Positions 28,788 to 37,896 of a DNA stretch of 55,122 nucleotides are shown here, in pieces. Within the stretch, counting starts at the first letter, position 1; each line of letters begins with the position of its first letter. This DNA comes from a virus. The notes under the pieces are model-generated. The model saw nothing but the letters and a program-made list of their open reading frames with translations. It had not been told where the DNA came from and did not search any database. The translations under genes and the position numbers were made by a program. The DNA is taken from positions 1 to 55,122 of IMG/VR virus record IMGVR_UViG_3300032285_003935; one strand, given 5' to 3'.

Positions 28788-29867
28788 ATGAGTCAACTTT
28801 ATCAAGCATTAAAGGATTTTACGGAAGATTTAGTTACTGCAAATTTTGTTAGGTACGAAGATGATGAAGATATTTTACGTATTACGAGAGTAAATGAAAA
28901 AAATCTTGGTAAATCTTTGGTTTATTTAACATTTGATACTAATGATTATGTTGACCTTTTCACTAGAAATAATGATGAAACTAATAACGGTTATTTAATT
29001 AGAGTCGCTTTCCAAGGGGGGTATTATGGAGGTAATGTTTTCGTTGATGATTATTCCATGGATTATGATTGGGATGAGGGTTATTTACTACATTATTTCA
29101 ATAATGAGAATTTAGATAGGGTCAAACAAATAGTAAAAATATTACGACCTAGTCTTTCCGTAGAAAATTTAACAGAACATAACGATAAAATTATTGAAAT
29201 TTGTAAGTGGTTAAAAAATGATTTTTCAAATGAGATAGATAGTATTATTTACGATTATTCAAGTGAATATGATGAAGCACTCGTTAAAGGATTAAGACAA
29301 TATGTCACATCTAAATTATGTAACGCTTTACTTCCTTTAAATATCTTTGAGAAAAAATGCACTAATCTCTACATGACAACTGTAGCAATTCTTTTAAATA
29401 CTTGGGATAAATCTGGTGAAGACAAAGACGCTAAACTTTCAGATATGTTAAAAACAAGTATTGACCAATTGGGAATACAGTTTGATGAAGATTTATATGA
29501 AGATTATTATGCTTATTTTGATAGTCAAAATTATGATGATGAAAGTTTTAACAGAAGTGTAACTTGGAATCTTGATAAAATCATGGAAAAAATTGAAGAT
29601 AGTGATAATATTGATTCTTATCGTAAAAACTCTGAAGTACTTGAAAAATTATCAAAGTTAAAGTATGGTGAATTTAATAAATGGTATGAATTTCCTTCAC
29701 AAAAAACATTTGGTGAAAAGACACCAAACAAATTCATAATTCGAGATGTTGATGACGGAAAAATACTTATTACATATAGTAATCATAGTAAAAATGAATT
29801 TAACCAAACCGTTAAAATTGATTATGATACTTTCTTAAATTTTTTATATCATCCTGAATTGTTTTAA
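28788..29867 (+). CDS. Hypothetical protein, 359 residues
   Basis: A soluble acidic protein starting MSQLYQALKDFTEDLVTANF. Residues 1-120 look beta-rich (VYLTFDTNDYVDLF, YLIRVAFQGGYYGGNVFVDD); residues 120-290 are helical, with many Asp and Tyr; the end is again beta-like (KFIIRDVDDGKILITYSN). No leader of the capsid-targeting kind and no known motif. Late-type box TATTTATT at 28767-28774. Divergent from tmRNA. Confidence 0.8.
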   Translation: MSQLYQALKDFTEDLVTANFVRYEDDEDILRITRVNEKNLGKSLVYLTFDTNDYVDLFTRNNDETNNGYLIRVAFQGGYYGGNVFVDDYSMDYDWDEGYLLHYFNNENLDRVKQIVKILRPSLSVENLTEHNDKIIEICKWLKNDFSNEIDSIIYDYSSEYDEALVKGLRQYVTSKLCNALLPLNIFEKKCTNLYMTTVAILLNTWDKSGEDKDAKLSDMLKTSIDQLGIQFDEDLYEDYYAYFDSQNYDDESFNRSVTWNLDKIMEKIEDSDNIDSYRKNSEVLEKLSKLKYGEFNKWYEFPSQKTFGEKTPNKFIIRDVDDGKILITYSNHSKNEFNQTVKIDYDTFLNFLYHPELF

Positions 29868-29894
29868 TTAAAAAATAGCTTATCTTTATGAGCT

Positions 29895-30713
29895 ATGATA
29901 GAAAATGTTGATTTCTTAAAAAAGGTATTGTCAATACCTACAAAATCATTTAAAGAAGATTTAATGATTGAATTTTTGGTTGAATACTTAACCGAAAAAA
30001 AACACACTTTTAAAGTTGATGACTTTGGAAATGTTTATGTAACAAAGGGTGAAATAAATGAGGGTGAATTTTACCCTTGTATTGTTGCCCATACCGATAC
30101 GGTGCATAAAATTGACACAATCAACATCCGTGAAGAACAACTTAAAGACTCAAAGGGTAATGTAAGTTTATCACTTAAAGCATATAACGACTTGGGTAAC
30201 CCTACAGGTATTGGTGGTGATGATAAGTGTGGGGTATTTGCTTGTCTTCAATTATTGGAAGTTTTTGATGTGATTAAAGTCGCTTTGTTTGTGTCTGAGG
30301 AAGTTGGTTGTTTGGGTTCAAAAGAAGCTGACCCTGAATTTTTTAGTAATGTGGGTTACGCAATTCAATTTGACGCTCCTCACGATTTTATGGTGACAGA
30401 ATATTGTTATGGTGTTAAAGTTTTTGAAACGGATTCTGAATTTGAGTCAAAGGCTAAAAAAGTTCTTTCTGAAGGTATGTTGTCTGAACCACAATATATG
30501 CAACATCCTTACACTGATGTTTGGCAACTACGTAAGAAGTTTGATTTCTCTTGTATTAATTTTTCAATCGGGTATCACAACTATCACACACCAAATGAAT
30601 ATGTTGTTGTTCATGAAGTTTTTGCTGGTATGAATACAGGTAAAAAAATGATTGAAGAACTTGGTAAACAGAAATACCAATTCATACACAAATCACAATT
30701 ATATAATTTCTAA
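29895..30713 (+). CDS. M20-family metallopeptidase, peptidase T-like
   Basis: A 272-residue protein with the di-zinc aminopeptidase motifs of family M20 (peptidase T): AHTDTVH (ligands His66 and Asp68), GIGGDDKCG (bridging Asp109), SEEVG (catalytic Glu135 and Glu136), Asp160 in QFD and a late His in NYHTPNEYV. The dimerisation domain usually inserted between the halves seems short or absent, since family members are often near 400 residues. Peptidase T frees the N-terminal residue of tripeptides. Promoter: TTG (29859-29861), 19-base spacer, TATCTTTA (29881-29888). It converges on the ClpC gene with a shared terminator. It could recycle peptides made by Clp proteases. Confidence 0.9.
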   Translation: MIENVDFLKKVLSIPTKSFKEDLMIEFLVEYLTEKKHTFKVDDFGNVYVTKGEINEGEFYPCIVAHTDTVHKIDTINIREEQLKDSKGNVSLSLKAYNDLGNPTGIGGDDKCGVFACLQLLEVFDVIKVALFVSEEVGCLGSKEADPEFFSNVGYAIQFDAPHDFMVTEYCYGVKVFETDSEFESKAKKVLSEGMLSEPQYMQHPYTDVWQLRKKFDFSCINFSIGYHNYHTPNEYVVVHEVFAGMNTGKKMIEELGKQKYQFIHKSQLYNF

Positions 30714-30716
30714 AAA

Positions 30717-30744
30717 TAAAAAGGGGGTTTATTCCCCCTTTTTC
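30717..30744. terminator. Bidirectional terminator
   Basis: AAAAGGGGG and CCCCCTTTTT form a stem around tttatt between two convergent genes; it overlaps the last codons of the ClpC gene. Confidence 0.9.
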
Positions 30745-32792
30745 TTTCTTGGTCTTTTCACTTTTGGTGTTTCATCAGGTTGGACTTCAACTTCTGATAT
30801 TGACACTTCTTCCTCATTAATTTCGATATTGTAGGTTTTATCCATTACAATTTTTTCACGTAATACTTCATCTGAAATGTAGTCTTCAATCTTTTCTTGG
30901 ATTGCTCTCTTCAAAGGACGCGCTCCGTAAACATCATCAAACCCAACTTTTGAAACAAAGTCAATTACTGATTGACCAAAGTTAATGTTGTAACCCAAGT
31001 TTAATAAACGAGTTTTTAATTTGTTTATTTCAACAGCAACAATCTTTTGGATATCGTCATTTTGAAGTGTATTGAACACAATTACTTCATCCAAACGATT
31101 GATGAACTCAGGAGCGAAGTGGTTTTTCAATTCTTTGTTCAACATTGTTTTTTTAAGTTCTTCATTGGCATAAACATTACTTGTTTTACTAAATCCAACA
31201 CCCGCACCAAACTCTTGCATTTTTTTCACACCAAGATTTGAAGTCATAATGATTAAACAATTCTTAAAATTGATTTTTCTTCCAAAACTATCCGTCATAT
31301 AACCTTCATCCAATAGTTGGAGTAATGCTGAAAAGATATCTTTGTGTGCCTTTTCAACCTCGTCAAATAATACAACAGAGTACGGTTTGGTTTTTACTTG
31401 TTCTGTAAGTTGTCCACCTTCATCATATCCAACGTAACCAGGAGGTGAACCAATCAAACGAGATACTGTATGTTTCTCTTGGAATTCAGACATATCAACT
31501 CGGATAAGATTTTCCTCACTTCCAAAGATTTGTTTTGCTAATTCTTTTGCCAACAATGTCTTACCAACACCTGTTGAACCTAAGAATATGAATGAACCAA
31601 TTGGTTTGTTTGGGTCTTTAATACCTAATCTATTTCTACGAATAGATTTTGCAATTTTTGTAACCGCTTCTTTTTGTCCAACAACTGATTTATTTAACTC
31701 TTCTTCTAAATTGATAAGTGCAACTTTATCGTCTAAATTAAGTTTTGTTAAAGGTATCTTTGTCATTGTTGAAACAACCTCATAAACCAATTCTTCAGAA
31801 ATTGTCTTTCTGTTATCTAAAAGAGTTTGTTCAAACTTTTTCTTTTCAATATCAAGTTGTGATAAAACCTTCTTTTCTTTATCTCTTAAATTTGCAGCTT
31901 CTTCGTAATTCTGTTTTTTAACAACAAGTAATTTTTGTTGTTTAATTTCTAATGCTTGACGTTTTAATTCATCAATTATTTCAGGATTTTTTACATCGAC
32001 TTGAGCTCTTGCACCAACTTCATCTAAAATGTCAAATGCTTTATCAGGAAACTCTCTGTCTGTAATATATCGTTCTGCTAAATTCACACAAATTTGTAAA
32101 ATATCATCGGTATAATTTACCTTGTGATAATTTTCATATCTGTCTTTAACATTCTTAAGGATTTGTAATGTTTCTTCTTTTGTTGAAGAACTGACAATTA
32201 CTTTTTGAAAACGTCTATCTAACGCCCCATCCTTTTCAATTTGTTTTTTGTATTCATCCAATGTAGTAGCTCCAATACATTGTATTTCACCTCTTGATAA
32301 TGCTGGTTTTAAGATGTTGGAAGCATCCATAGAACCTGATGCGTTACCCGCTCCTACAATAGTATGGATTTCATCAATGAATAGAATGACATTAGGGTTT
32401 GCTTGAATTTCTTCCAAGATTACTTTCAATCGTTCTTCAAATTGTCCACGATACTTTGTTCCGGCGATTACTGAATTCATTTCTAATGAAAGAATACGTT
32501 TATCAACCAAGTTTCTTGGACAGTCACCATCAAAAATCTTCATTGCCAATCCCTCAACAATGGCAGTTTTACCACAACCAGGTTCACCGATAATGATTGG
32601 GTTATTTTTCTTTCTTCTTGAAAGAATTTGTGCAATACGTAATATTTCGTCTTCCCTACCGACAACTGGGTCTAACTTACCTTCCTCAGCAAGTTTAATA
32701 AGGTCACGACTAAAATTGTCTAAAACAGGTGTACTTGAATTTACATCTGCTTTTTTTGGTAGCTTTCCACCTTCATCAACTGAATCTGTCAT
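30729..32792 (-). CDS. clpC: ClpC-type AAA+ unfoldase lacking the N-terminal domain
   Basis: A 687-residue Hsp100 protein with two AAA+ modules. Module 1: Walker A GEPGCGKT (residues 69-76), Walker [11 protein letters not shown] (135-144). A short UVR-like middle part, [17 protein letters not shown] (293-309), marks ClpC rather than ClpB, whose middle domain is much longer. Module 2: Walker A GSTGVGKT (405-412), Walker [12 protein letters not shown], the pore loop region GYVGYDEGG and SNLG sensor 1. The loop near 527-535 carries VGF, where ClpC, ClpA and ClpX have the (I/V/L)GF tripeptide that docks on ClpP. The usual N-terminal adaptor domain (about 140 residues) is absent. It probably unfolds proteins for host ClpP, with altered substrate choice. 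The tail is Lys/Arg-rich. Confidence 0.95.
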   Translation of the reverse strand: MTDSVDEGGKLPKKADVNSSTPVLDNFSRDLIKLAEEGKLDPVVGREDEILRIAQILSRRKKNNPIIIGEPGCGKTAIVEGLAMKIFDGDCPRNLVDKRILSLEMNSVIAGTKYRGQFEERLKVILEEIQANPNVILFIDEIHTIVGAGNASGSMDASNILKPALSRGEIQCIGATTLDEYKKQIEKDGALDRRFQKVIVSSSTKEETLQILKNVKDRYENYHKVNYTDDILQICVNLAERYITDREFPDKAFDILDEVGARAQVDVKNPEIIDELKRQALEIKQQKLLVVKKQNYEEAANLRDKEKKVLSQLDIEKKKFEQTLLDNRKTISEELVYEVVSTMTKIPLTKLNLDDKVALINLEEELNKSVVGQKEAVTKIAKSIRRNRLGIKDPNKPIGSFIFLGSTGVGKTLLAKELAKQIFGSEENLIRVDMSEFQEKHTVSRLIGSPPGYVGYDEGGQLTEQVKTKPYSVVLFDEVEKAHKDIFSALLQLLDEGYMTDSFGRKINFKNCLIIMTSNLGVKKMQEFGAGVGFSKTSNVYANEELKKTMLNKELKNHFAPEFINRLDEVIVFNTLQNDDIQKIVAVEINKLKTRLLNLGYNINFGQSVIDFVSKVGFDDVYGARPLKRAIQEKIEDYISDEVLREKIVMDKTYNIEINEEEVSISEVEVQPDETPKVKRPRKKKGE

Positions 32793-32841
32793 AAAAATTG
32801 TTTTGATTAAGATTAATTTATTTTCTTGTTAAATTCAACTA

Positions 32842-32874
32842 CAAAACTAACACAATTTTTTTTATACTTACAAA
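32842..32874 (-). promoter_or_regulatory. Host-type promoter for the ClpC gene
   Basis: On the minus strand TTTG (complement of 32871-32874), a 21-base spacer and TAGTTTTG (complement of 32842-32849). Confidence 0.55.
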
Positions 32875-32882
32875 AAAAAGTT

Positions 32883-33125
32883 ATGGCAATTCTTAAAGAA
32901 ACAATCAAAGGAACTAACATCATTTGTGAAATTGAGTCATCAAACATTACTAAAACTGATTATAACACTGAATCTAAGAAGTTAATTGTTGATTTCAAGA
33001 CAGGTATTCAGTATGAGTATGATGATGTACCACATGAGGTATATACTCGATTCAGAATGTCGGAATCACAAGGAAGTTATTTCAGTAAAAACATCGCAAA
33101 GGCTTACAAATATAAAAGATTGTAA
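32883..33125 (+). CDS. KTSC-domain protein
   Basis: An 80-residue protein matching the KTSC domain: a strand with SSNITKTDYNTESKKLIVDF, then TGIQYEYDDVPHEVYTRFRM, then a helix ending SYFSKNIAKAYKYKRL. The domain is common in bacteria and phages as a stand-alone protein or next to lysyl-tRNA-synthetase-like regions; its function is not settled, and RNA binding is suspected. The ATG at 32883 follows an A-rich tract; the longer upstream reading overlaps the ClpC promoter. Confidence 0.85.
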   Translation: MAILKETIKGTNIICEIESSNITKTDYNTESKKLIVDFKTGIQYEYDDVPHEVYTRFRMSESQGSYFSKNIAKAYKYKRL

Positions 33126-33145
33126 TTTACAGATATTTATTATTT

Positions 33146-33907
33146 GTGAAAGACAATAATATCATTAAAAGTTTTTTTGCTCAAGATAAACTCAATCCGA
33201 AAATTTGGGATGAGAATATGAAATTGCGTAAAGAAGTACGAGAAAAATTACTTCACACCGCAAATGAATTTGTTGATTTTATCGGAGTACCTATTTTAGT
33301 TGAGGATGTAATTTTTACAGGTTCATTAGCAAATTATAATTGGTCAGAGTATTCTGATATTGACCTTCACGTTGTATCGGATTTTATTCAATTTTCTGAT
33401 ACAGAACTTCCACTATATGAAGAGTTGTTTAAAGTGAAAAAAACAATTTTCAATACTAATCACGATATTAAAATTTTTGGATACGAAGTTGAACTTTATG
33501 TTCAAAATGAAAGTGAAGCTCACTTTAGTTCAGGTGTATATTCTGTATTGTATGATGAGTGGTTGGTTAAACCTGAAAAAGAAGAAGTTAAAATTGATAC
33601 TAAATTATTAAAGTCAAAAATTAATCACTGGAAAACACAAATTGATACTGTTGTAGATAATGCATCTGAAAAAGATATTGACGAAGCAAGAGAATATATT
33701 AAAAAATTTAAAGAAAAACTTAAAAAATATAGAAGCTCAGGTCTTAAAAAAGATGGTGAGTATTCATATGAAAATTTGGTCTTTAAATACTTAAGAAGAA
33801 GTGATTATTTAGAAAAATTATTCAATTTAGAGAATAAATTGGTTGATAAAGAATTATCACTAATGGAACAAAAGATAGATTTTTTACTTAATCTAAAAAA
33901 ATCTTAA
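33146..33907 (+). CDS. Nucleotidyltransferase-fold protein
   Basis: A 253-residue protein starting with GTG 4 bases after the late-type box (33134-33141). Residues 50-80 have the nucleotidyltransferase signature: TGSLANYNWSEYSDIDLHVV, with GS and the DxD pair (Asp71 and Asp73). The second half is a Lys-rich helical region (REYIKKFKEKLKKYRSSG). Proteins of this fold transfer nucleotides to RNA, proteins or antibiotics; the substrate is unknown. I recall proteins of this type near head genes in other large phages. It begins the rightward virion cluster. Confidence 0.85.
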   Translation: MKDNNIIKSFFAQDKLNPKIWDENMKLRKEVREKLLHTANEFVDFIGVPILVEDVIFTGSLANYNWSEYSDIDLHVVSDFIQFSDTELPLYEELFKVKKTIFNTNHDIKIFGYEVELYVQNESEAHFSSGVYSVLYDEWLVKPEKEEVKIDTKLLKSKINHWKTQIDTVVDNASEKDIDEAREYIKKFKEKLKKYRSSGLKKDGEYSYENLVFKYLRRSDYLEKLFNLENKLVDKELSLMEQKIDFLLNLKKS

Positions 33908-33940
33908 TTTTCTGTATATTTATAAAGAAAAAATAACATT

Positions 33941-34126
33941 ATGGCGCAGTATTCATCAGGTACATATACATATGTAGTTTTACCAAACGTTGTTTCGGGA
34001 GGGTGCTCAACATGTATTTCAACATTACAACCCCACCCTATATATGGAGGGGGAACTATTTCAGGGGATACTGTCGTACAATTAAATGCCGTAACATTAG
34101 GCGGTTTTAACGGATTAAATAGTTAA
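33941..34126 (+). CDS. Small Gly/Thr-rich protein, possible virion component
   Basis: A 61-residue protein without charge clusters, rich in Gly, Thr, Ser and Val (YSSGTYTYVVLPNVVSGGCS, GGGTISGDTVVQLNAVTLGG). The composition is like beta-structured decoration or fibre pieces. Two Cys (CSTC). Late-type box TATTTATA at 33917-33924. The next gene starts 5 bases later. Confidence 0.7.
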   Translation: MAQYSSGTYTYVVLPNVVSGGCSTCISTLQPHPIYGGGTISGDTVVQLNAVTLGGFNGLNS

Positions 34127-34131
34127 AAATT

Positions 34132-35394
34132 ATGAGCAAAATAAAACCAATAGGTAGTGAAAAACTACAAGGTATGGATAAAATCCAAAGAATTATGGAA
34201 ATCGCTCGTTATAACGAGTATGTACCAAATTCAATTAATGAAACATCTTCAGTTGATTACAGAGTAACATTTGCTGATGGTAACACCTATGAAATTGTAA
34301 AAGAAAGATTAGGTTATATTATTAAAAAACAAATCAATGAATCATCTTCAGATTATATTGAACCTATGAAGAATAGAAAACACTTTTCTTCATATTCAGC
34401 GGCCATGAGAAAATTAAATTTAATGGCGGGTGAAATTAATAGAATTAATGGTATTAGTGAAGGTATTTCATTATTTACAGAAGATAAGAAATACATGTTA
34501 AAAACACCAAAACCTGAAATGGATGCTCCATCTGAAGAACCTTCAGATTTACCTCCACCGGCACCTGCTCCTGAAGAAACTCCGGCACCTGCAGAACCAT
34601 CTACGGATTTAGATTTGGGTTCTGACATGGGTGATGATTTACCAGCAGCTCCTGAAGGCGATGAAATGGGTGTAGAAGAACCATCGGATATTGAAGATAT
34701 GGGTGGTGAGCCATCGGAAGGTGAACCAGTTACATTTAAATCTATCCAAAAGTTAACAGGTAAGTTAGCTCAAAAAATTAGAGATTATTCAGGTGAAGAA
34801 GAATTGTCAAGTAAGGATGTAAAATACGTTATTAATTCAATATTATCTTCTTTAGATTTATCATCATTAGATGAAGATGATAAAGAAGAAATCTTAACAA
34901 GATTTGAAGGTGACGAAGAATCAGACTATGGAATGGAAGATATGGGTTCACCTGAAGATGAAATGCCAAGTGAGGAACCTGGAATACCTTCTGAGGAAGA
35001 ACCAATTGCTGAACCTGAAGGTGAAATGGCTGAAGGTTGGATGGACGAAGGAGAATTCAACGAAGAAAATTATGTAAAATCTGCACTTGATAGTATTTTC
35101 AAAGAGTCAACAATTGAAAAAGTTCTTAAAGGTTATGTTGTAATTAATGAAAATGAAAAGAAATTCATTAAAGAAAAGAAAAAAGAACAAAAAGTTATTT
35201 CAGAATCAAGAAAGATTAAGTACAATAAAGAAATTGAAAGATTATCTTTAACTGAAGCTCAAGCTGAAATATCAAAAAAGATTGTTAACAATTTCCCATT
35301 TGTAACTTTTGTAGGTAAAACTAATAAAGGTAATTTAGTATTTGAAAATAAAGACAAACAACTTAAGGTATCCCCAAAAGGTAATATCCTATGA
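34132..35394 (+). CDS. Acidic head-region protein, 420 residues
   Basis: Residues 1-85 form a basic domain; a possible prohead-protease site INE|T is at about residue 40. Residues 125-205 are a Pro/Glu/Asp-rich low-complexity stretch, followed by a short helical domain (KLTGKLAQKIRDYSGEEELS) and a second acidic stretch (270-305). The C-terminal 110 residues are Lys-rich and helical with a final strand (FPFVTFVGKTNKGNLVFENK). Several further LSxE- or VISE-type sites occur. The acidic disordered parts recall core or scaffold proteins. It precedes terminase in one operon; overlaps the next gene by 4 bases. Confidence 0.8.
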   Translation: MSKIKPIGSEKLQGMDKIQRIMEIARYNEYVPNSINETSSVDYRVTFADGNTYEIVKERLGYIIKKQINESSSDYIEPMKNRKHFSSYSAAMRKLNLMAGEINRINGISEGISLFTEDKKYMLKTPKPEMDAPSEEPSDLPPPAPAPEETPAPAEPSTDLDLGSDMGDDLPAAPEGDEMGVEEPSDIEDMGGEPSEGEPVTFKSIQKLTGKLAQKIRDYSGEEELSSKDVKYVINSILSSLDLSSLDEDDKEEILTRFEGDEESDYGMEDMGSPEDEMPSEEPGIPSEEEPIAEPEGEMAEGWMDEGEFNEENYVKSALDSIFKESTIEKVLKGYVVINENEKKFIKEKKKEQKVISESRKIKYNKEIERLSLTEAQAEISKKIVNNFPFVTFVGKTNKGNLVFENKDKQLKVSPKGNIL

Positions 35395-35810
35395 GTTATT
35401 TAGTTTTTGTTAACGGATTAGGGGCTAATTATAGAGGAAATAAAACTTACGAGTTTATTTTTTCACAAACAACTGAAGTATTTGGTGATGATTGGGACAC
35501 AGTTCCCGCTAACGGAAATCCAACACCACCTGATACTGAAGAAATTAAAAAAGTAGGAGTATTGAATAGAGACGGAATAGATATGGAGCTCATTCAAAAC
35601 TCCGATTTTTTTTGTATGAAAGATGCGTTAGATAATGTGGTAGCTTTGGCTTGGGAAAAGGATAGTGATAAAGATGAAAGATTAGTTTTTCACTTTGGAA
35701 TGACTGAACAACAAGTTAAAGATAAATTATATGAAAAGGATATAATCCTTGAATTTTATAAAGAGTTTGAAGAAGATGGAAATAAAAAGACAAATTCAAA
35801 AATTAGTTGA
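35391..35810 (+). CDS. Conserved hypothetical virion-region protein
   Basis: A 139-residue protein starting within the previous stop (ATGA). It has an N-terminal strand pair (YLVFVNGLGANYRGNKTYEF), a polar middle with WDTVPANGNPTPPDTEE, and a C-terminal helix. I recall its pattern (YEFIFSxTTEVFGDDWDxxPA) from proteins of unknown function upstream of terminase in large phages. Its tail overlaps the start of the next gene by 35 bases. Confidence 0.8.
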   Translation: MSYLVFVNGLGANYRGNKTYEFIFSQTTEVFGDDWDTVPANGNPTPPDTEEIKKVGVLNRDGIDMELIQNSDFFCMKDALDNVVALAWEKDSDKDERLVFHFGMTEQQVKDKLYEKDIILEFYKEFEEDGNKKTNSKIS

Positions 35811-36597
35811 GATAGGTTTTACTAAAGAAAATTTAAGTAAGCAATCTCCAAAACAAATTAACACCTTGTATGAATCTATGGTTAATGCCCATGGATTTGT
35901 TGGTTATGGTAAAATGGATAAACCTATTGGTAGAATGTTTTCGGGTGGTAAGAAATCTGAAACTAAAGAAGTTTTGAACGTTAAAAAAGGTTCACCTGAA
36001 GAAAAAGACGCTATGGCTAAAAAACTTGCGTTTAATACGTATGAAAGTGAAATGACTGAGGGTAAGAAAAAAACAAAAAAGAAAGTTGAAAAAAATCCTT
36101 GGGCTATCTGTACATCATCATTAGGTTTGGAAGGTAAAAAGAAAGATGATTACACTAAAGGTGAAGATAAGAAATTTGAAAGATGTGTTCTTGATGTCAA
36201 AAAGTCATTAAAAGAAGGTAAAAATCCGTATGAAGTAATTTTGGAACGAAAAATGAGAGAAATCATTGAAGAAAATTTAAGACCATCTATGACAAAAAAA
36301 GATTTAATTAGAAGTATTTTGGAATCACAAACCAAAGAAAAGGAAAAAACTAAAGAAAAGGAAAAAACAACTACTCCGACTAGAAAAAACCCTTTTCAAC
36401 CAGCTCCTGATACTGAACCAAGACCAAAAGGTTCTGGTACAAAAGAAAAGGAAAGAACTAAAGAAAAGGAAAAAACAACTACTCCGACTAGAAAAAATCC
36501 TTTCAAACCAGCTCCTGATTCGGAACCAAGGCCAAAAGGTGAATTACCATCTTATCTAAGTTTTGGTAAAATGAATATTAAATTAAAAGGTGAGTAA
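35776..36597 (+). CDS. Basic virion-region protein with duplicated KEKEK/TPTRKNPF segment
   Basis: A 273-residue basic protein; the ATG at 35776 overlaps the previous gene by 35 bases, and an in-frame TTG at 35749 is less likely. Residues 95-140 contain KNPWAICTSSLGLEGKKKDD...FERCVLDVKKSLKEG, a small Cys-containing domain I recall from other phages. Residues about 187-255 consist of two 33-residue copies, each with KEKEKTKEKEKTTTPTRKNPF and a Pro/Glu part, encoded by the 99-base repeats. Function unknown; the basic Lys/Pro repeats may contact DNA. Confidence 0.8.
   Translation: MEIKRQIQKLVEIGFTKENLSKQSPKQINTLYESMVNAHGFVGYGKMDKPIGRMFSGGKKSETKEVLNVKKGSPEEKDAMAKKLAFNTYESEMTEGKKKTKKKVEKNPWAICTSSLGLEGKKKDDYTKGEDKKFERCVLDVKKSLKEGKNPYEVILERKMREIIEENLRPSMTKKDLIRSILESQTKEKEKTKEKEKTTTPTRKNPFQPAPDTEPRPKGSGTKEKERTKEKEKTTTPTRKNPFKPAPDSEPRPKGELPSYLSFGKMNIKLKGE
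36334..36432 (+). repeat. 99-base direct repeat, copy 1
   Basis: Begins AAAGAAAAGG and ends CCAAAAGGT. It differs from copy 2 at a small number of bases and keeps the reading frame (33 codons). Confidence 0.9.
36442..36540 (+). repeat. 99-base direct repeat, copy 2
   Basis: In-frame second copy, separated from the first by 9 bases; probably a recent internal duplication. Confidence 0.9.
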
Positions 36598-36598
36598 G

Positions 36599-37891
36599 AT
36601 GAAAAAAGAAAAATTAGTTAAAAGATTGGTTAGTCGACTTAATGAGGCTCCTATCGGATATGAAGGTCCGGAAAGAATGGCTCCTGACATTCAATCTAAA
36701 TTTGAAAAAGGTGAAACACCTCATTCAGGTAGTAAGGCATTTCCTGAAATCACACCTGAAGGTCCGGATAAACCATCTAACTTTGAACAACTTGTTGCTT
36801 CACAAAGATTTAAAGAGGTTATTAATAGATTAAAAAGATATACCGGTCTTCAAGATGTAACATCACAGAATTCAATGATGCGACTTCAAATGATGGTGAT
36901 GAACGCAATGCAAGAAATTGCTCAGATTGAATCTGAAAATAAGGAATATTTGGAAGAACTTGCAATTGAAGTTGTTCAAAAAGAATTTGGTATTCCTGAA
37001 GGAGCGTTACAATACGATGTAAAATTAGTTACACCAAACGACATTGACTCAAGTAAATTATCACCTAAAGGTGAAGAACCAAGTGAAGAAGAAATTGAAA
37101 ATATGTTTGGTTCTGAAGAAGAACAAGAACAACTTGAGGATTTCATGGATTCATTTGAAAAATTTGATTTAGAAAAAGCTAAAAGAAGATTTATCAACTC
37201 ACTTATTCAAGGAGCTGCAAAACAATCTTCATATATGTTTGAATTATTAAACAGAGAGTTAAATGCGATTAACCCAAGATTATTGAATATGTATGGTGTC
37301 TTTATGTCATTCGCAGATTCACTTTATTGGTTAATGCCTGACTCAATGGTACAAGGTATGGCAGGTGGTGGAGAGTCAACATATGGTATGTCTGAGTTAG
37401 ATGCTAAAACTGACCCACCGACAGTGAAAGCTCGTGGTGTTAACTTACCAATCCTTATTCATGAACTTGCTAAAGGTGTTATGGAAATTGCTGGAACATA
37501 CGGACTACCAAAAGATAAAACAAGACAAAAAGCGGTAATTGATTCACAAGATACTGTTGTTGGTGAAATTTGGGATATGAGATTAGGTCCAGTTATTTGG
37601 CAAAAGTTCCGTGAAGCTTATCCTGATGAATTGTTTGATGATGATAAAAGAAACTTACAACAATATTTCCTTGTTAAGTTTGCCGAACTTACACCAAACG
37701 AATTCTTTGCAATGTCTCGTGAAATTTTATCAGGTTCACCAAAAGGAAAGAAAATGGTGAAAGACATGGTTGATGAAATCATTGCCGAACTTAAGGAAGA
37801 AGAGTATGAAGATACTATGAAAAAATATGAGGATGACGACGATGACGATGAAGATTTTGATGATTTCTTAAAAGGATTAGGTATCGACTAA
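36599..37891 (+). CDS. Virion-region protein with leader, 430 residues
   Basis: The ATG at 36599 gives a leader MKKEKLVKRLVSRLNEAPIG with a predicted cut LNE|A at residue 16; an in-frame GTG at 36590 overlaps the previous stop and is less likely. The body is mostly helical, with an acidic patch (about 155-190), a central domain containing SYMFELLNRELNAINPRLLN and GVNLPILIHELAKGVMEIAGTYG, and an acidic tail with a run of Asp. Its place just before terminase suggests a head or packaging protein, but I do not recognise the family. A terminator follows. Confidence 0.8.
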   Translation: MKKEKLVKRLVSRLNEAPIGYEGPERMAPDIQSKFEKGETPHSGSKAFPEITPEGPDKPSNFEQLVASQRFKEVINRLKRYTGLQDVTSQNSMMRLQMMVMNAMQEIAQIESENKEYLEELAIEVVQKEFGIPEGALQYDVKLVTPNDIDSSKLSPKGEEPSEEEIENMFGSEEEQEQLEDFMDSFEKFDLEKAKRRFINSLIQGAAKQSSYMFELLNRELNAINPRLLNMYGVFMSFADSLYWLMPDSMVQGMAGGGESTYGMSELDAKTDPPTVKARGVNLPILIHELAKGVMEIAGTYGLPKDKTRQKAVIDSQDTVVGEIWDMRLGPVIWQKFREAYPDELFDDDKRNLQQYFLVKFAELTPNEFFAMSREILSGSPKGKKMVKDMVDEIIAELKEEEYEDTMKKYEDDDDDDEDFDDFLKGLGID

Positions 37892-37896
37892 AAAAT

